A stretch of DNA of 64,000 bases from Burkholderia sp. H160 (GTDB taxonomy: Bacteria; Pseudomonadota; Gammaproteobacteria; Burkholderiales; Burkholderiaceae). The number at the start of each line of letters is the position of its first letter. Positions within the stretch are counted from its first letter, which is position 1. Shown piece by piece: positions 25,594-34,350 of this stretch. Location of the stretch: assembly GCA_000173575.1 (NCBI GenBank), contig ABYL01000015.1, positions 1 to 64,000 on the forward strand. Reading direction: 5' to 3'. The translations under genes were made by a program, and so were the position numbers. The notes beneath the pieces were generated by a model. It saw only the letters and a list, made by a program, of their open reading frames with translations. It was not told the DNA's origin and searched no databases.

Positions 25594-26493
25594 ATGAAGC
25601 CTCTCCCTTCCCTCACGGCAGTCAAATATTTCGAGGTTTCCGCACGCCTGCAGAGCTTTACGGCGGCCGCTGCAGAGCTGCACGTGACCCAAGGTGCCGT
25701 CAGCCGCATGATCCAGACGCTGGAGGAGCAGCTCGAAGCCCGTCTGTTCGAGCGCAACGGCCGCTGGATTTCCCTGACGCCGGCGGGCAAGGTTTATCAC
25801 GAGCAGATCACGGCGGGCCTGAACCAGATCGCCGAGGCGAGCCATGCGCTCCGCAGCGGTGCGGACATGCCGGCGCTCACGCTATCCGTCAACGCCGGTT
25901 TTTCACTTTGGCTGGTGCACAACATCAGCGATTTCCGCGCCGGGCACCCAGATATTCAAATCGACATCATGCTTCACGAGCTCGGGGACATCGATAACGA
26001 TCCGCGCATCCACGCGCATATCCGCTATGGCTCGCCGCCCTGGCCAGGCTACGATTCAACCAGCTTGCTCGACAGCGCTGAAATGGTGGTAGTGTGCTCC
26101 CCACACATGAAGCACCTGGACCAGGTGCGGGAACCCGCTGACTTGCTAAAGCAGCCCTTACTCAGCTTTGCCGGTTCGCGCCATGACCCGTGGCAAGATT
26201 TTTTCGAGCACAACGGACTTCAAATGCCCGACCTGGGCAAATCTCCACGCTTCCTGCAAGTGCTGATGATGCGGGAAGCCGCCATCTCGGGCCTTGGCTT
26301 CACGGTGGTGCCCTTGTTTCTCTTCCAGCGGGATATTCGGGAAGGAAGGCTGGTACGCGTGCTTCCACATACCTGTCAAACCCATCAGGGCTACCACTTC
26401 ATTCACCGCAAAGACGAAGACCTCAATCCGAGGGTCAAGACTTTCAAGAAATGGCTGCTGGCGCGATTGCGGAAGACAATTGATGGGCTTTGA
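25594..26493 (+). CDS. LysR-family transcriptional regulator (GcvA-like)
   Basis: A 299-residue regulator. The N-terminal winged helix-turn-helix covers residues about 3-60 (LTAVKYFEVSARLQSFTAAAAELHVTQGAVSRMIQTLEEQL), followed by the LysR effector-binding domain. The leading PSLTAVKYFEVSARLQSFTAAAAEL pattern is that of the GcvA/AmpR subgroup. It is transcribed away from the aromatic operon and most likely activates it in response to the substrate. The start ATG 25594 has no very strong ribosome binding site. Confidence 0.88.
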   Translation: MKPLPSLTAVKYFEVSARLQSFTAAAAELHVTQGAVSRMIQTLEEQLEARLFERNGRWISLTPAGKVYHEQITAGLNQIAEASHALRSGADMPALTLSVNAGFSLWLVHNISDFRAGHPDIQIDIMLHELGDIDNDPRIHAHIRYGSPPWPGYDSTSLLDSAEMVVVCSPHMKHLDQVREPADLLKQPLLSFAGSRHDPWQDFFEHNGLQMPDLGKSPRFLQVLMMREAAISGLGFTVVPLFLFQRDIREGRLVRVLPHTCQTHQGYHFIHRKDEDLNPRVKTFKKWLLARLRKTIDGL

Positions 26494-26804
26494 TGGCAGC
26501 ATCGCAGCCGATCTGCTGGGCTGTTCGGCGAAGATGAGGTTTCCAATGCCTCGACTAGCAGCATCTGAGCCTTTGTTCGGCCATGTTTCATCTGGCAGGC
26601 AGAAGTAGACGCGCCCCATCACTAAGCTCCGCAGATTGACACGAAGCAGCCGCCCGAATGGCAACATGACGTAGTTAGCGAAGGGCGGCAGTTGGCCGCA
26701 CTGAGTCTGACAGCGTCCGGCTCAGTTCGACCCTCAGCGGACCTTGGAATCGGGGCAAGTGCTACGGCAGCTTGCAGACTTGAACGGCCATTCGAGCACG
26801 CGTG
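26494..26804. other. Intergenic, no gene seen
   Basis: About 310 bases between the LysR and XdhC stops. The text around 26600-26760 (CGAAGCAGCCGCCCGAATGGC... and GGCCGCACTGAGTCTGACAGC...) resembles decayed intergenic repeats common in this bacterial group. No promoter or terminator was identified with confidence. Confidence 0.4.
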
Positions 26805-27809
26805 TCAACCGGGATTCGTGACCTCTTTTGCCGTCTTCGCACGCTCAACCCGAAGGATTGCCGGTAGCAACACACTATTCTTCGCGGCCGTCACTTCAGC
26901 GAGAATCGATATCGCGATTTCGGGAGGTGTGCGGCTGCCGATATAGATCCCGGCCGGACCGCGTAACCGTGCAAGCTGTGCGTCGTTCAGATCGAACTCT
27001 TTAAGCCGCTCTCGCCGCGCAGCATTATTCCGCCGCGAGCCAAGCGCGCCGACGTAAAACGCGGGTGTCTTCAGCGCTTCCATCAGCGCGAGATCATCGA
27101 GCTTTGGATCGTGCGTGAGCGTAACCATTGCACTGCGTTCGTCGAGTTTCATATCCAGGACCGTATCGTCGGGCATCGTGCGCACGAGCCTCGTGCCGGG
27201 CACATCCCATGTGTGCACGTACTCCTCGCGCGGGTCGCACACCACCACCTGATAATCGAGTCCTGTCGCGACCTGGCACAAGTAGCGCGATAGCTGTCCC
27301 GCGCCAATGACGAGCATACGGTAGCGGGGCCCGTGAATCGTCGTCAGACGCGTCCCGTCGAAGTACACACCGTCAGTCGTGCCCGCTGGCCCAAGTGTGA
27401 CTGCACCCGTTGCCATGTCCAGCGTGCGCGCCACCAGTTCGCCGCGACTGAGCGCTTCGTGCAGGGCCTGAATGCCGCTTTGCCGCGTAATCGGCTCGAG
27501 CACGAGTTGCATCGTGCCTCCGCAAGGCAACCCGAAACGACGCGCCTCCTCGGCGCTAATGCCATATTCGACCACTTCCGGCGTCCGTTGCGCGACGCCG
27601 TACCGACGCACCTGGTCGATGAGGTCATCTTCGATGCAGCCGCCCGAAATGGAGCCCACCACGTAACCGTCGTCGCGCAGCACAAGCATCGCCCCCTCCG
27701 GGCGCGGCGAGGAACCCCATGTCTTCACCACCGTCACGAGCAGCATGCGGTGGCCGAGATCGAGCCAGCGCATCGTAGCTTCCAGCACCTCGAAATCGAC
27801 ACTGTTCAT
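26805..27809 (-). CDS. xdhC: XdhC-family molybdenum cofactor insertion protein
   Basis: A 334-residue XdhC/CoxF-type chaperone. It has an N-terminal XdhC domain (VVKTWGSSPRPEGAMLVL, VGSISGGCIEDDL), then a Rossmann domain with VIGAGQLSRYL and LTHDPKLDDLAL, and GALGSRRNNAARRERL, a family hallmark. Such proteins bind and sulfurate the molybdenum cofactor and load it into xanthine-oxidase-family enzymes. The target is almost certainly the molybdenum hydroxylase encoded at 34351-37293. The start is ATG 27809; a longer frame to 27842 is possible. Last gene of the long minus-strand operon. Confidence 0.88.
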   Translation of the reverse strand: MNSVDFEVLEATMRWLDLGHRMLLVTVVKTWGSSPRPEGAMLVLRDDGYVVGSISGGCIEDDLIDQVRRYGVAQRTPEVVEYGISAEEARRFGLPCGGTMQLVLEPITRQSGIQALHEALSRGELVARTLDMATGAVTLGPAGTTDGVYFDGTRLTTIHGPRYRMLVIGAGQLSRYLCQVATGLDYQVVVCDPREEYVHTWDVPGTRLVRTMPDDTVLDMKLDERSAMVTLTHDPKLDDLALMEALKTPAFYVGALGSRRNNAARRERLKEFDLNDAQLARLRGPAGIYIGSRTPPEIAISILAEVTAAKNSVLLPAILRVERAKTAKEVTNPG

Positions 27810-27858
27810 GCTCACATTTTCCTTCGGTACGTGGTCAAGCACCGTCTTGCACTTGCGA

Positions 27859-28242
27859 CTACTGACCGCCGAACGGCTTTTTGACCGTCAGCCTGTTGTT
27901 CACGGACGTCACGCCAGAAACGCCTTTCGCGATCTCCGTCGCCTCGCCGATTTGGGAGGCATCCACCACCGTCCCGTCGAGCGTCACCGCGTCACGCTTC
28001 ACGACCACGCTGATGTTGCCGGCGTTGATCTCCTTGTGCCGCGCGATCGCCGCGTAGACCTTGCGGCGCAGCGCAAAATTGTCCTTCCACTTGCTCTTCG
28101 CGGTCATGCCGCCGGAAGCTTCGGTCGCGGTGCCTTTCGACACGCTGCTCGCGTCGCTCTCGCTGGCCTGCGCCCAGACGTGAATGCAGGTTGATCCGAT
28201 CAGTAACCCGACAGCGATCTTTAGTGCTCTGCTTGTTTTCAT
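27859..28242 (-). CDS. BON-domain periplasmic protein
   Basis: A 127-residue protein. A signal peptide (MKTSRALKIAVGLLIGSTCIHVWA) is followed by a Ser/Ala-rich linker. A single BON domain of about 70 residues follows (RRKVYAAIARHK, then VVVKRDAVTLDGTVVDASQIGEATEIAKGVSGVTSVNNRLTV). BON domains bind phospholipid or hydrophobic surfaces in the envelope. It lies between a porin and xdhC and probably supports envelope function; a specific role in the pathway is unknown. Confidence 0.85.
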   Translation of the reverse strand: MKTSRALKIAVGLLIGSTCIHVWAQASESDASSVSKGTATEASGGMTAKSKWKDNFALRRKVYAAIARHKEINAGNISVVVKRDAVTLDGTVVDASQIGEATEIAKGVSGVTSVNNRLTVKKPFGGQ

Positions 28243-28270
28243 TGAATGCTCCAGTTCGGCCGTGGTGGGA

Positions 28271-29416
28271 TCAGAAGGTGTGGCGGATGCCGATCATCGC
28301 CGCGGTGCTCGAGGTGCCCTCAGGAACCGGCGCGCCATAGGTGATCGTCTGGCTCATCTTGCCCCGGTTATTGACATGGCCAACCTGTACGTAGGCGAGG
28401 GTTGACTTGGACAAGCTGTATTCGGCACCCACCGCGTACAAATCCGATTGATTGGATGAAACGTTGCGATCCTTCAGGTAATAGAAGCCCGAGGTGACCT
28501 TGAGAAAAGGAGTGAACTGGTAGCCGAGCCCCCCGGAAATCATCTCGAAGTCGTCTTGACCACTGTTCGCCGGATTCTTGCCGATGCTGTACGACGTCGA
28601 CACGGACAGGTCGTGGAACGTGTACATCGCGCCGAAATAGTAGAAGCGGTTGTTATCGAGCCCCGTGGATGGCGCCGTGATGACCGCGCCGGTGGGCGTC
28701 GTCGTGAACGGATTGGTGTCGTGGCCGTTATAGTAGACAGCCGAGAGGTTCAGACCGTAGTTCGAATACCGGAGCACTGCCGATTCGCGCGTGCCGCCCT
28801 GGAATTGGCCCGGGACGCCCCCCGGCGCATACTCGAGCGCAAGCGATACGCCGTAGAACTTCGGCGACTGATAGACAATCGCGTTGGAGTCGTACAACGC
28901 ACCGAACGGCCCGTTCGTGCTGGTGCCCTGCCAGCCCGCAGCCTGGCCCAGGCCGAGCCACGCGGTGAAGATACTGCCAAAGTATCTAAAGTTTCGTACG
29001 TCGGTGTCCGCCATCGCATAGATCATTGGCGTGATCTGGCGGCCCGCGTCGATCGAGCCGAAAGGACCGGAGACGCCCAACGTCGCCTGCTGGTTGAAGA
29101 TTGTGGCGGAGCCGGGCGTGTCGCCCAGCCCGAACTTCCCATTGGTGCTGGTGAATGCCCCCTGGAGCCTGAAGTTGACCTTGTAGCCGCCCCCGATGTC
29201 TTCCGTGCCCTTGAGACCCCAGTAGCTCGGCAAGATGCCCGAGTCCTTGAGTTCGTAGACGTGGCCGAGATTCAATTTCGACTGGAAGTTCGGCGCATTC
29301 GTGCTTTGATACAGCAATCCGGTATCGATGGCGCCATACAGCGTCACCGACGATTGCGCGTGTGCCACGGCCGCCCACGCAACGAATGTAGCGGCGACGA
29401 TCACCTTCAATTTCAT
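28271..29416 (-). CDS. Gram-negative general porin
   Basis: A 381-residue outer-membrane porin. The signal peptide ends AVAHA-QSSVTLYGAIDTG, and the protein ends GIRHTF with the required terminal Phe. WGLKGTEDIGGGYKVNFRLQ is the usual eyelet-region strand. ATG 29416 has GGAGACAAA directly upstream, identical in style to the other porins here. Between the MFS and BON genes of the molybdenum-hydroxylase operon, so it is likely to admit the same substrate. Confidence 0.88.
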   Translation of the reverse strand: MKLKVIVAATFVAWAAVAHAQSSVTLYGAIDTGLLYQSTNAPNFQSKLNLGHVYELKDSGILPSYWGLKGTEDIGGGYKVNFRLQGAFTSTNGKFGLGDTPGSATIFNQQATLGVSGPFGSIDAGRQITPMIYAMADTDVRNFRYFGSIFTAWLGLGQAAGWQGTSTNGPFGALYDSNAIVYQSPKFYGVSLALEYAPGGVPGQFQGGTRESAVLRYSNYGLNLSAVYYNGHDTNPFTTTPTGAVITAPSTGLDNNRFYYFGAMYTFHDLSVSTSYSIGKNPANSGQDDFEMISGGLGYQFTPFLKVTSGFYYLKDRNVSSNQSDLYAVGAEYSLSKSTLAYVQVGHVNNRGKMSQTITYGAPVPEGTSSTAAMIGIRHTF

Positions 29417-29481
29417 TTTGTCTCCGATGTCGTATTTATATGTCTGTTCAGAAGCCGGTTGCGGAGGTCCGCGTCGCCGTT

Positions 29482-30768
29482 TCAACCTGTTTCCGGTCCA
29501 AAGAAAATGGCGACCAGTCCCATTCCAAATACCGTAGCGATAGCGATTCCGACGGCCCGAAATCCCAAAGTTGCGGACGCAGACGACACGAACAACGGAC
29601 CGAGTGCGGTGAATAGACGTGCCACATTCCATGTGAATCCTTGCCCCGTGGCGCGAACACGGAGCGGAAACAGTTCGGTCAGGTACAGCGCGAGGATTCC
29701 GAATCCTCCAATCGCGAAGAAGCCGAATCCAAACATGGCGAGATGAAACGTCGCGAGAGTTTTCGTCAGACTGAAGAGTGCAATCCCGGCAACCCAGGCG
29801 CCTGCGCAAAACACCGCATAGACTGCCCGCCTGGAAATGCGCGGCACCAGACTGACCAAAACCAATGTCGACATAAAGCCGAGTGCCGCCCCAGCGTTCG
29901 TCGCCATGAAGGCAAAACCTGTCTGTCGCGTGAATTCCGCATTGCTGGCGGACTGGAAGAAATCCCTCAGTAACGTGGGAAAGAGTATGGATGGCCCCCA
30001 GCTACCGATCATCAATGCCGCGGCAACGAGTGAGCCCACCACTGTTCGACGACGTAACGGAGCGCCGAATATCTCCGATAGCGAACCGAGTTTTGGACCG
30101 CTGTGACGGATCGCCTCCGCATGCGACTGCTTCCAGCGCGCCGATTCCGGAGTAACGAGCCGCAGTCCAAGGCTCGCGACTGCCGGCACCGCGCCCACGC
30201 CAAGCACCCAGCGCCATCCAGCCCCGGACAGAAGGATCGCGAGCGCAGAGGCAACGATCAGTCCGACTACATTGGCAGCCTGCATCACCTGGACAGCCTT
30301 TGCCCGATGCTTTTCCGGCCAGGTCTCGACGACCAGCGCCGCTCCGGCGGCCCATTCCCCCCCGATTCCAAAACCCGCCAGCATCTGAAGCACAAGCAAC
30401 TGATGCCAATCCCTCGCGAACGCGCTCGCTGCCGTGAATACCGAGTAGATCAGCATCGTGCCGAGCATCACGCGAGTTCGACCAAGCCGATCGGCCAGAA
30501 CACCGAACAGAATGCCGCCGATGCCCCAGCAAAGCAGTTTCGCTGTGACGATCAGCCCCCCGATCTGCACGACATTACCTTGTGACGACCCCAGCAGGTC
30601 GCTAAGGGCCGGCACCATGACCATCGTGAACAGGTAGAGATCCATCGCATCGAACATCCACCCCACGAACGCCGAACCAAGCACGATCCAGGCTGCCCGG
30701 CCCACCACAGACGCACCGGCATCCCTCCCGCACTCTGACGACTCCAACAGAGTCGAGTTAGTACTCAT
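29482..30768 (-). CDS. MFS transporter (aromatic acid/metabolite:H+ symporter-like)
   Basis: A 428-residue permease with about 12 membrane segments. GWMFDAMDLYLFTMVMVP in the first segment and FGVLADRLGRTRVM in loop 2-3 carry the MFS signature; LTELFPLRVRATGQG lies in the C-terminal half. The first-segment Asp pattern (DAMD) matches the AAHS/sialate group of acid symporters. It lies 86 bases after coxG and is the likely uptake system for the substrate of this operon. Confidence 0.87.
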   Translation of the reverse strand: MSTNSTLLESSECGRDAGASVVGRAAWIVLGSAFVGWMFDAMDLYLFTMVMVPALSDLLGSSQGNVVQIGGLIVTAKLLCWGIGGILFGVLADRLGRTRVMLGTMLIYSVFTAASAFARDWHQLLVLQMLAGFGIGGEWAAGAALVVETWPEKHRAKAVQVMQAANVVGLIVASALAILLSGAGWRWVLGVGAVPAVASLGLRLVTPESARWKQSHAEAIRHSGPKLGSLSEIFGAPLRRRTVVGSLVAAALMIGSWGPSILFPTLLRDFFQSASNAEFTRQTGFAFMATNAGAALGFMSTLVLVSLVPRISRRAVYAVFCAGAWVAGIALFSLTKTLATFHLAMFGFGFFAIGGFGILALYLTELFPLRVRATGQGFTWNVARLFTALGPLFVSSASATLGFRAVGIAIATVFGMGLVAIFFGPETG

Positions 30769-30854
30769 CGGCTTGTCTCCTACTATGTACGACTAATTGA
30801 TACTACGTCTTGATAACCTGACCAACTTGAAAGAACCAGCAAAAACGAAGAGGG

Positions 30855-31511
30855 CTATGAGGATTGCGGCCTGGCAAACCACTTCTTGCACTTCGCGACC
30901 ATCGTTCTCCACAACAACGCGAGCAACGAAATCTCGTTCGTTGAACCTGCAGCGTTGCTGAAGCGGCATCTCCCCAGGGTGGATTGGCTGTCTCCGGCGG
31001 GCGCGGAAGCAGACACTTCTGCGTCAACCGGCCGTGCCTCTGTCATAACCGAACGATCCGTGAGCTCCTTCTGCAATCTGGCAGCGAATTGACGCACCAT
31101 CTGTTCCGAAACGGCATTGATGATTCCAACCCCGCGTCCATACTGAGCTACCTGACCGGCCATCTGTACGTCGGTGCGAACGTTGACCTCTGTGCCTGCT
31201 GCGTCGCCAAGCCGAGAAAGAGAGAACGTCGTGGCCGTAGTGGCCGATCCCCGGTTTTTGGTCTCTTGCCATGTGGCTGTGACAGTCGCTGTATACGTGT
31301 CTGCCGACGGTTCGCTCAACGTGACAGTGCCGGCGAATTCCATCGCGATCGGACCCAGCTTGACGCGAATCAGTCCCTTGTACGAATCTTTGCCGAGCGT
31401 GTCTGTGAGCGTCGCACCTGGAAAGCAGGACACGACCAGCGGCACGTCGAGCAGTGCCTTCCAGGCGTTCTCGATAGTCGAGTCGACCGAAAAGCGATTT
31501 ACGATTTCCAT
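30855..31511 (-). CDS. coxG: CoxG-family SRPBCC protein
   Basis: A 218-residue protein. Residues about 1-150 are the CoxG/SRPBCC domain (VDSTIENAWKALLDVPLVVSCFPGA, then GLIRVKLGPIAMEFAGTV). The C-terminal about 60 residues are variable. CoxG proteins accompany xanthine-oxidase-family hydroxylases and take part in recruiting or maturing the enzyme at the membrane. The start overlaps the end of the fusion gene by 13 bases. A maturation factor for the 34351-37293 enzyme is the best reading. Confidence 0.87.
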   Translation of the reverse strand: MEIVNRFSVDSTIENAWKALLDVPLVVSCFPGATLTDTLGKDSYKGLIRVKLGPIAMEFAGTVTLSEPSADTYTATVTATWQETKNRGSATTATTFSLSRLGDAAGTEVNVRTDVQMAGQVAQYGRGVGIINAVSEQMVRQFAARLQKELTDRSVMTEARPVDAEVSASAPAGDSQSTLGRCRFSNAAGSTNEISLLALLWRTMVAKCKKWFARPQSS

Positions 31512-33064
31512 AGAGCCTCATCCTCATCGGTGTATTTTTCAAACAGGTTCACCAGGGCCTCAGCGTAGGCGTCGGGCGTATCGACGCATGCGAGGTGCGC
31601 GGCAGCGTGCAACGTTTGTTCCGTCGCGCCCTGGATTGCTTGTGTCAACTTCGCGGATATGGCTTTGGGTACGCTTCCGTCGAGTTCGGCGTTCAGCACA
31701 AGCGTCGGAACGTCGATATCGTGCAAAAGACCGGATACGTCATCCGTGCAAACGGCGCGCGATATTTCCAGGTAGTCCCTTTGAGACATCGATGCGATCT
31801 GCTGAGCAAGTTTTTCTCGCTTTGCGTACGCGGTGTCCCGGTGCAGGGTGTGCTCCGCGTACATGCGAGCAAACAGATGCAGAGGTAGTTTCTTCAACAT
31901 CCCTTCCGCTGCGGCCAGTCGCTTTTCAACTGCCGGTCCGGAAACGCCCGCGTAAGCGCTTGACAAGACCATGACAGCAACGCGTTGACCCAACTTCGCG
32001 GCAACACGTATCGCGGTGAGTCCTCCCATCGAGATGCCCACCAAGCCGAAGCGGCCGAGACCAACGGCGTCCGCCACGGCGACAACGTCGTTCGCGACAT
32101 CGTCTGCATTCCACGCGCTGTGCTTCGTCGAGTCACCATGCCCCCTGGCGTCTATTGCGATGACTCTATGTTTCGCAGTCAATGTAGGCAGAACGTCTTC
32201 CCACAGCGCGCTCGACGTGCCGAGACTGTGCAGCAAAACGACCGCGGGTCCTTTGCCGACGTCGATATAGGCAATCCGTTCTCCGGCAACGGTCAGAAAC
32301 CGCTTGTCATGTGACGGCACGAACGGCGCCGGCGCCGCGAGGCGCGAGGCGATCGAATCCGCCAAAACATCGGCGGCCAGCGCGGCAAGCTTTGACGAAT
32401 GCAGCTCGCCCGACTCGCGCAGGAACGTCTTGATGCCGCGTAATGCCTGTGGAGCGCGGCTGTTCATGAAGGCGATGAAATCGTCCAACGCTTTGTCCAG
32501 TTCCCAGGGAGCGACAATTTCACCGATGAGCCCGAATTCCAGGGCGGTCGTCGCATCGATTGGACGCCCGGTAAGAACCAGACGCGAAATCGCCTTGACA
32601 TGGACGCGTTTGAAGAGCGCCGACATCAGCAGCGCCGGAGCAAACTGCTTCTCCAGTTCATTGGCCTCGAACTGGCTCCGCGCGTCGGCGACTGCGTAGT
32701 CGCTCGCCGCGACGAGTGCGCAACCCAGACCCGAAGCGAGGCCCCTGACGAAGCACGCGACCGGTACCGCACTCGAACGGATTGCCTCGTAAAGGGCGAG
32801 AATGGGCGCCGCACTGTGTACCTTGATGGCCGGGCGTGGGTCTGCCGCTGGAGGAAGCGCCGGCGGTGGTGACGCAGCCCGCCCCGCACAGAAATTCTCG
32901 CCCACTCCGGACAAAACGATGGCCACGGTGCTTTCCGAAGGATCGCCGATCGCCCGCGTCAGCGCTTGCATCATCGCGTCATCCACTTCGTTCCTGCCGT
33001 CGGCGCTGTTCAGCGCGATATGCAAAACATTGCCCTTCATCTTCAGCAGAAGATTTTCGTCCAT
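31499..33064 (-). CDS. Fusion of enoyl-CoA hydratase (crotonase) and alpha/beta hydrolase
   Basis: A 521-residue single chain. Residues about 1-235 are a crotonase-fold domain with the oxyanion-hole motifs NFCAGR and GLASGLGCALVAASDYAVA; the usual catalytic Glu region is altered (FEANELEKQFAP). Residues about 255-515 are a complete alpha/beta hydrolase with HSLGTSSALWEDVL, elbow GISMGG (S345), the acid in AELDGSVP and the His in AAAHLACVDTPD. The two domains are usually separate proteins. Fused, they could carry out sequential hydration/C-C cleavage and thioester or lactone hydrolysis on one CoA intermediate. There is no frame break at the junction. Confidence 0.88.
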   Translation of the reverse strand: MDENLLLKMKGNVLHIALNSADGRNEVDDAMMQALTRAIGDPSESTVAIVLSGVGENFCAGRAASPPPALPPAADPRPAIKVHSAAPILALYEAIRSSAVPVACFVRGLASGLGCALVAASDYAVADARSQFEANELEKQFAPALLMSALFKRVHVKAISRLVLTGRPIDATTALEFGLIGEIVAPWELDKALDDFIAFMNSRAPQALRGIKTFLRESGELHSSKLAALAADVLADSIASRLAAPAPFVPSHDKRFLTVAGERIAYIDVGKGPAVVLLHSLGTSSALWEDVLPTLTAKHRVIAIDARGHGDSTKHSAWNADDVANDVVAVADAVGLGRFGLVGISMGGLTAIRVAAKLGQRVAVMVLSSAYAGVSGPAVEKRLAAAEGMLKKLPLHLFARMYAEHTLHRDTAYAKREKLAQQIASMSQRDYLEISRAVCTDDVSGLLHDIDVPTLVLNAELDGSVPKAISAKLTQAIQGATEQTLHAAAHLACVDTPDAYAEALVNLFEKYTDEDEALWKS

Positions 33065-33077
33065 TCCAACTCCCGAT

Positions 33078-34337
33078 TTATCGCGACTTCACGCCGGGTG
33101 ACGGCATGCCTGGTACAAATTGCCGGACGACCCCCTGGTTCTGAAGCGTCCTCAGTTCGTCAGGATCGAGGCCTAGGTACTGGCCGAGTACGACGTTGGT
33201 GTGCTCGCCAAGATGAGGCGGGTAACCAGGATCGGCGTGCCCCGGGATATCGAACTTGATCGGATTGCCCGGCACGCGGACCTGAGATCCCGCTTGACTG
33301 CGAAGCTCGACGAGCATGTCTCGATGCGCAACCTGAGGGGCATTCAGCGCTTTATCGAGCGTCTTGACCATGGCGGCTGGAATGGAAGCGGAATTCAGGC
33401 GCTCGAGCCAACTCTGCGCCGGTTCGGCACGGAAGCGCGCCTCCAGCATTTCCCATAGCGCCGCCTTGTTCGCGAGCCGTTGAGCGGGGTCCTTGAATCG
33501 CGGGTCGTTGACGAGCTGCGGCAAACCAACGGCCTTGCACAGGTCCATCCACATGCGTTCCGTGTTGGCGGTCACGACCAATGAGACGCCGTCGCCGCAT
33601 TCGAACGCACGGTAGGTCGGTATCGAATCGTGGCCTCGTCCCTGCGGTTCCGGCACTTCGCCCGACATCAGGTAATAGGCGCCCTGATAGCAAAGCATTG
33701 CGACCTGCGCGTCGAGCATCGACACATCGACGAACCGCCCTTGCCCGGAAGTCTGGCGCTCGATCAGCGCGGCCAGAATGCCCATCACGCCATACATGCC
33801 GGCCGCCAGGTCCCCGATTGGAATGCCGGCGCGAACGGGCGCCCTGCCGGGCTCCCCGGTCAGGCTCATGCCGCCCGACATCGCCTGCACGATCATGTCG
33901 TAAGCGGGCAGATCCCTGTCCGGGCCGGTCTGTCCGAACCCGCTGATGCTGCAGTAGACGAGCCGCGGATTGCACGCGCGAAGCTCGGCCTCACCGAGTC
34001 CGAGCCGCGCCATCACACCCGGACGATTGTTTTCGACAAGCACATCCGACTGTGCCGCCAACTCGCGAACGAGTTCGGCTCCCCTCTCCGTCTTGAGGTC
34101 GACGACGACGCTCTTCTTGTTGCGGTTGACTGCGAGATAGTAGGCGCTGTCTCCCTCGACGAAATAGGGGGGCACGCCGCGCGCGATCTCGCCTCCTGGC
34201 GGCTCGACTTTGATGATCTCGGCGCCGAGATCGCCGAGAATTTGCGTTCCAAAGGGGCCCGACAGGAACTGAGTGAGGTCCAAGACCCTCACGCCGCTCA
34301 GCGGACCAGTTTTTCTGGAGTCCATATCGTTATCCAT
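33078..34337 (-). CDS. Class III CoA-transferase (CaiB/BaiF family)
   Basis: A 419-residue CoA-transferase. SGVRVLDLTQFLSGPFGTQILGDLGAEIIKVEPPGG and NRNKKSVVVDLKTERGAELVREL are the family N-terminal motifs. The catalytic Asp is in the region YDMIVQAMSGGMSLTG (YD), and the C-terminal domain ends PPHLGEHTNVVLGQYLG. It moves CoA from a donor thioester, often succinyl-CoA, to the pathway acid. It may activate the acid before molybdenum hydroxylation. ATG 34337 has GAG five bases upstream; ATG 34325 is the alternative. Confidence 0.9.
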   Translation of the reverse strand: MDNDMDSRKTGPLSGVRVLDLTQFLSGPFGTQILGDLGAEIIKVEPPGGEIARGVPPYFVEGDSAYYLAVNRNKKSVVVDLKTERGAELVRELAAQSDVLVENNRPGVMARLGLGEAELRACNPRLVYCSISGFGQTGPDRDLPAYDMIVQAMSGGMSLTGEPGRAPVRAGIPIGDLAAGMYGVMGILAALIERQTSGQGRFVDVSMLDAQVAMLCYQGAYYLMSGEVPEPQGRGHDSIPTYRAFECGDGVSLVVTANTERMWMDLCKAVGLPQLVNDPRFKDPAQRLANKAALWEMLEARFRAEPAQSWLERLNSASIPAAMVKTLDKALNAPQVAHRDMLVELRSQAGSQVRVPGNPIKFDIPGHADPGYPPHLGEHTNVVLGQYLGLDPDELRTLQNQGVVRQFVPGMPSPGVKSR

Positions 34338-34350
34338 CAAGCTCTACATT

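Noticed and set aside
28556-29746. Plus-strand 396-residue ORF opposite the porin and MFS genes
   Set aside because: Antisense shadow of two clearly recognised proteins.
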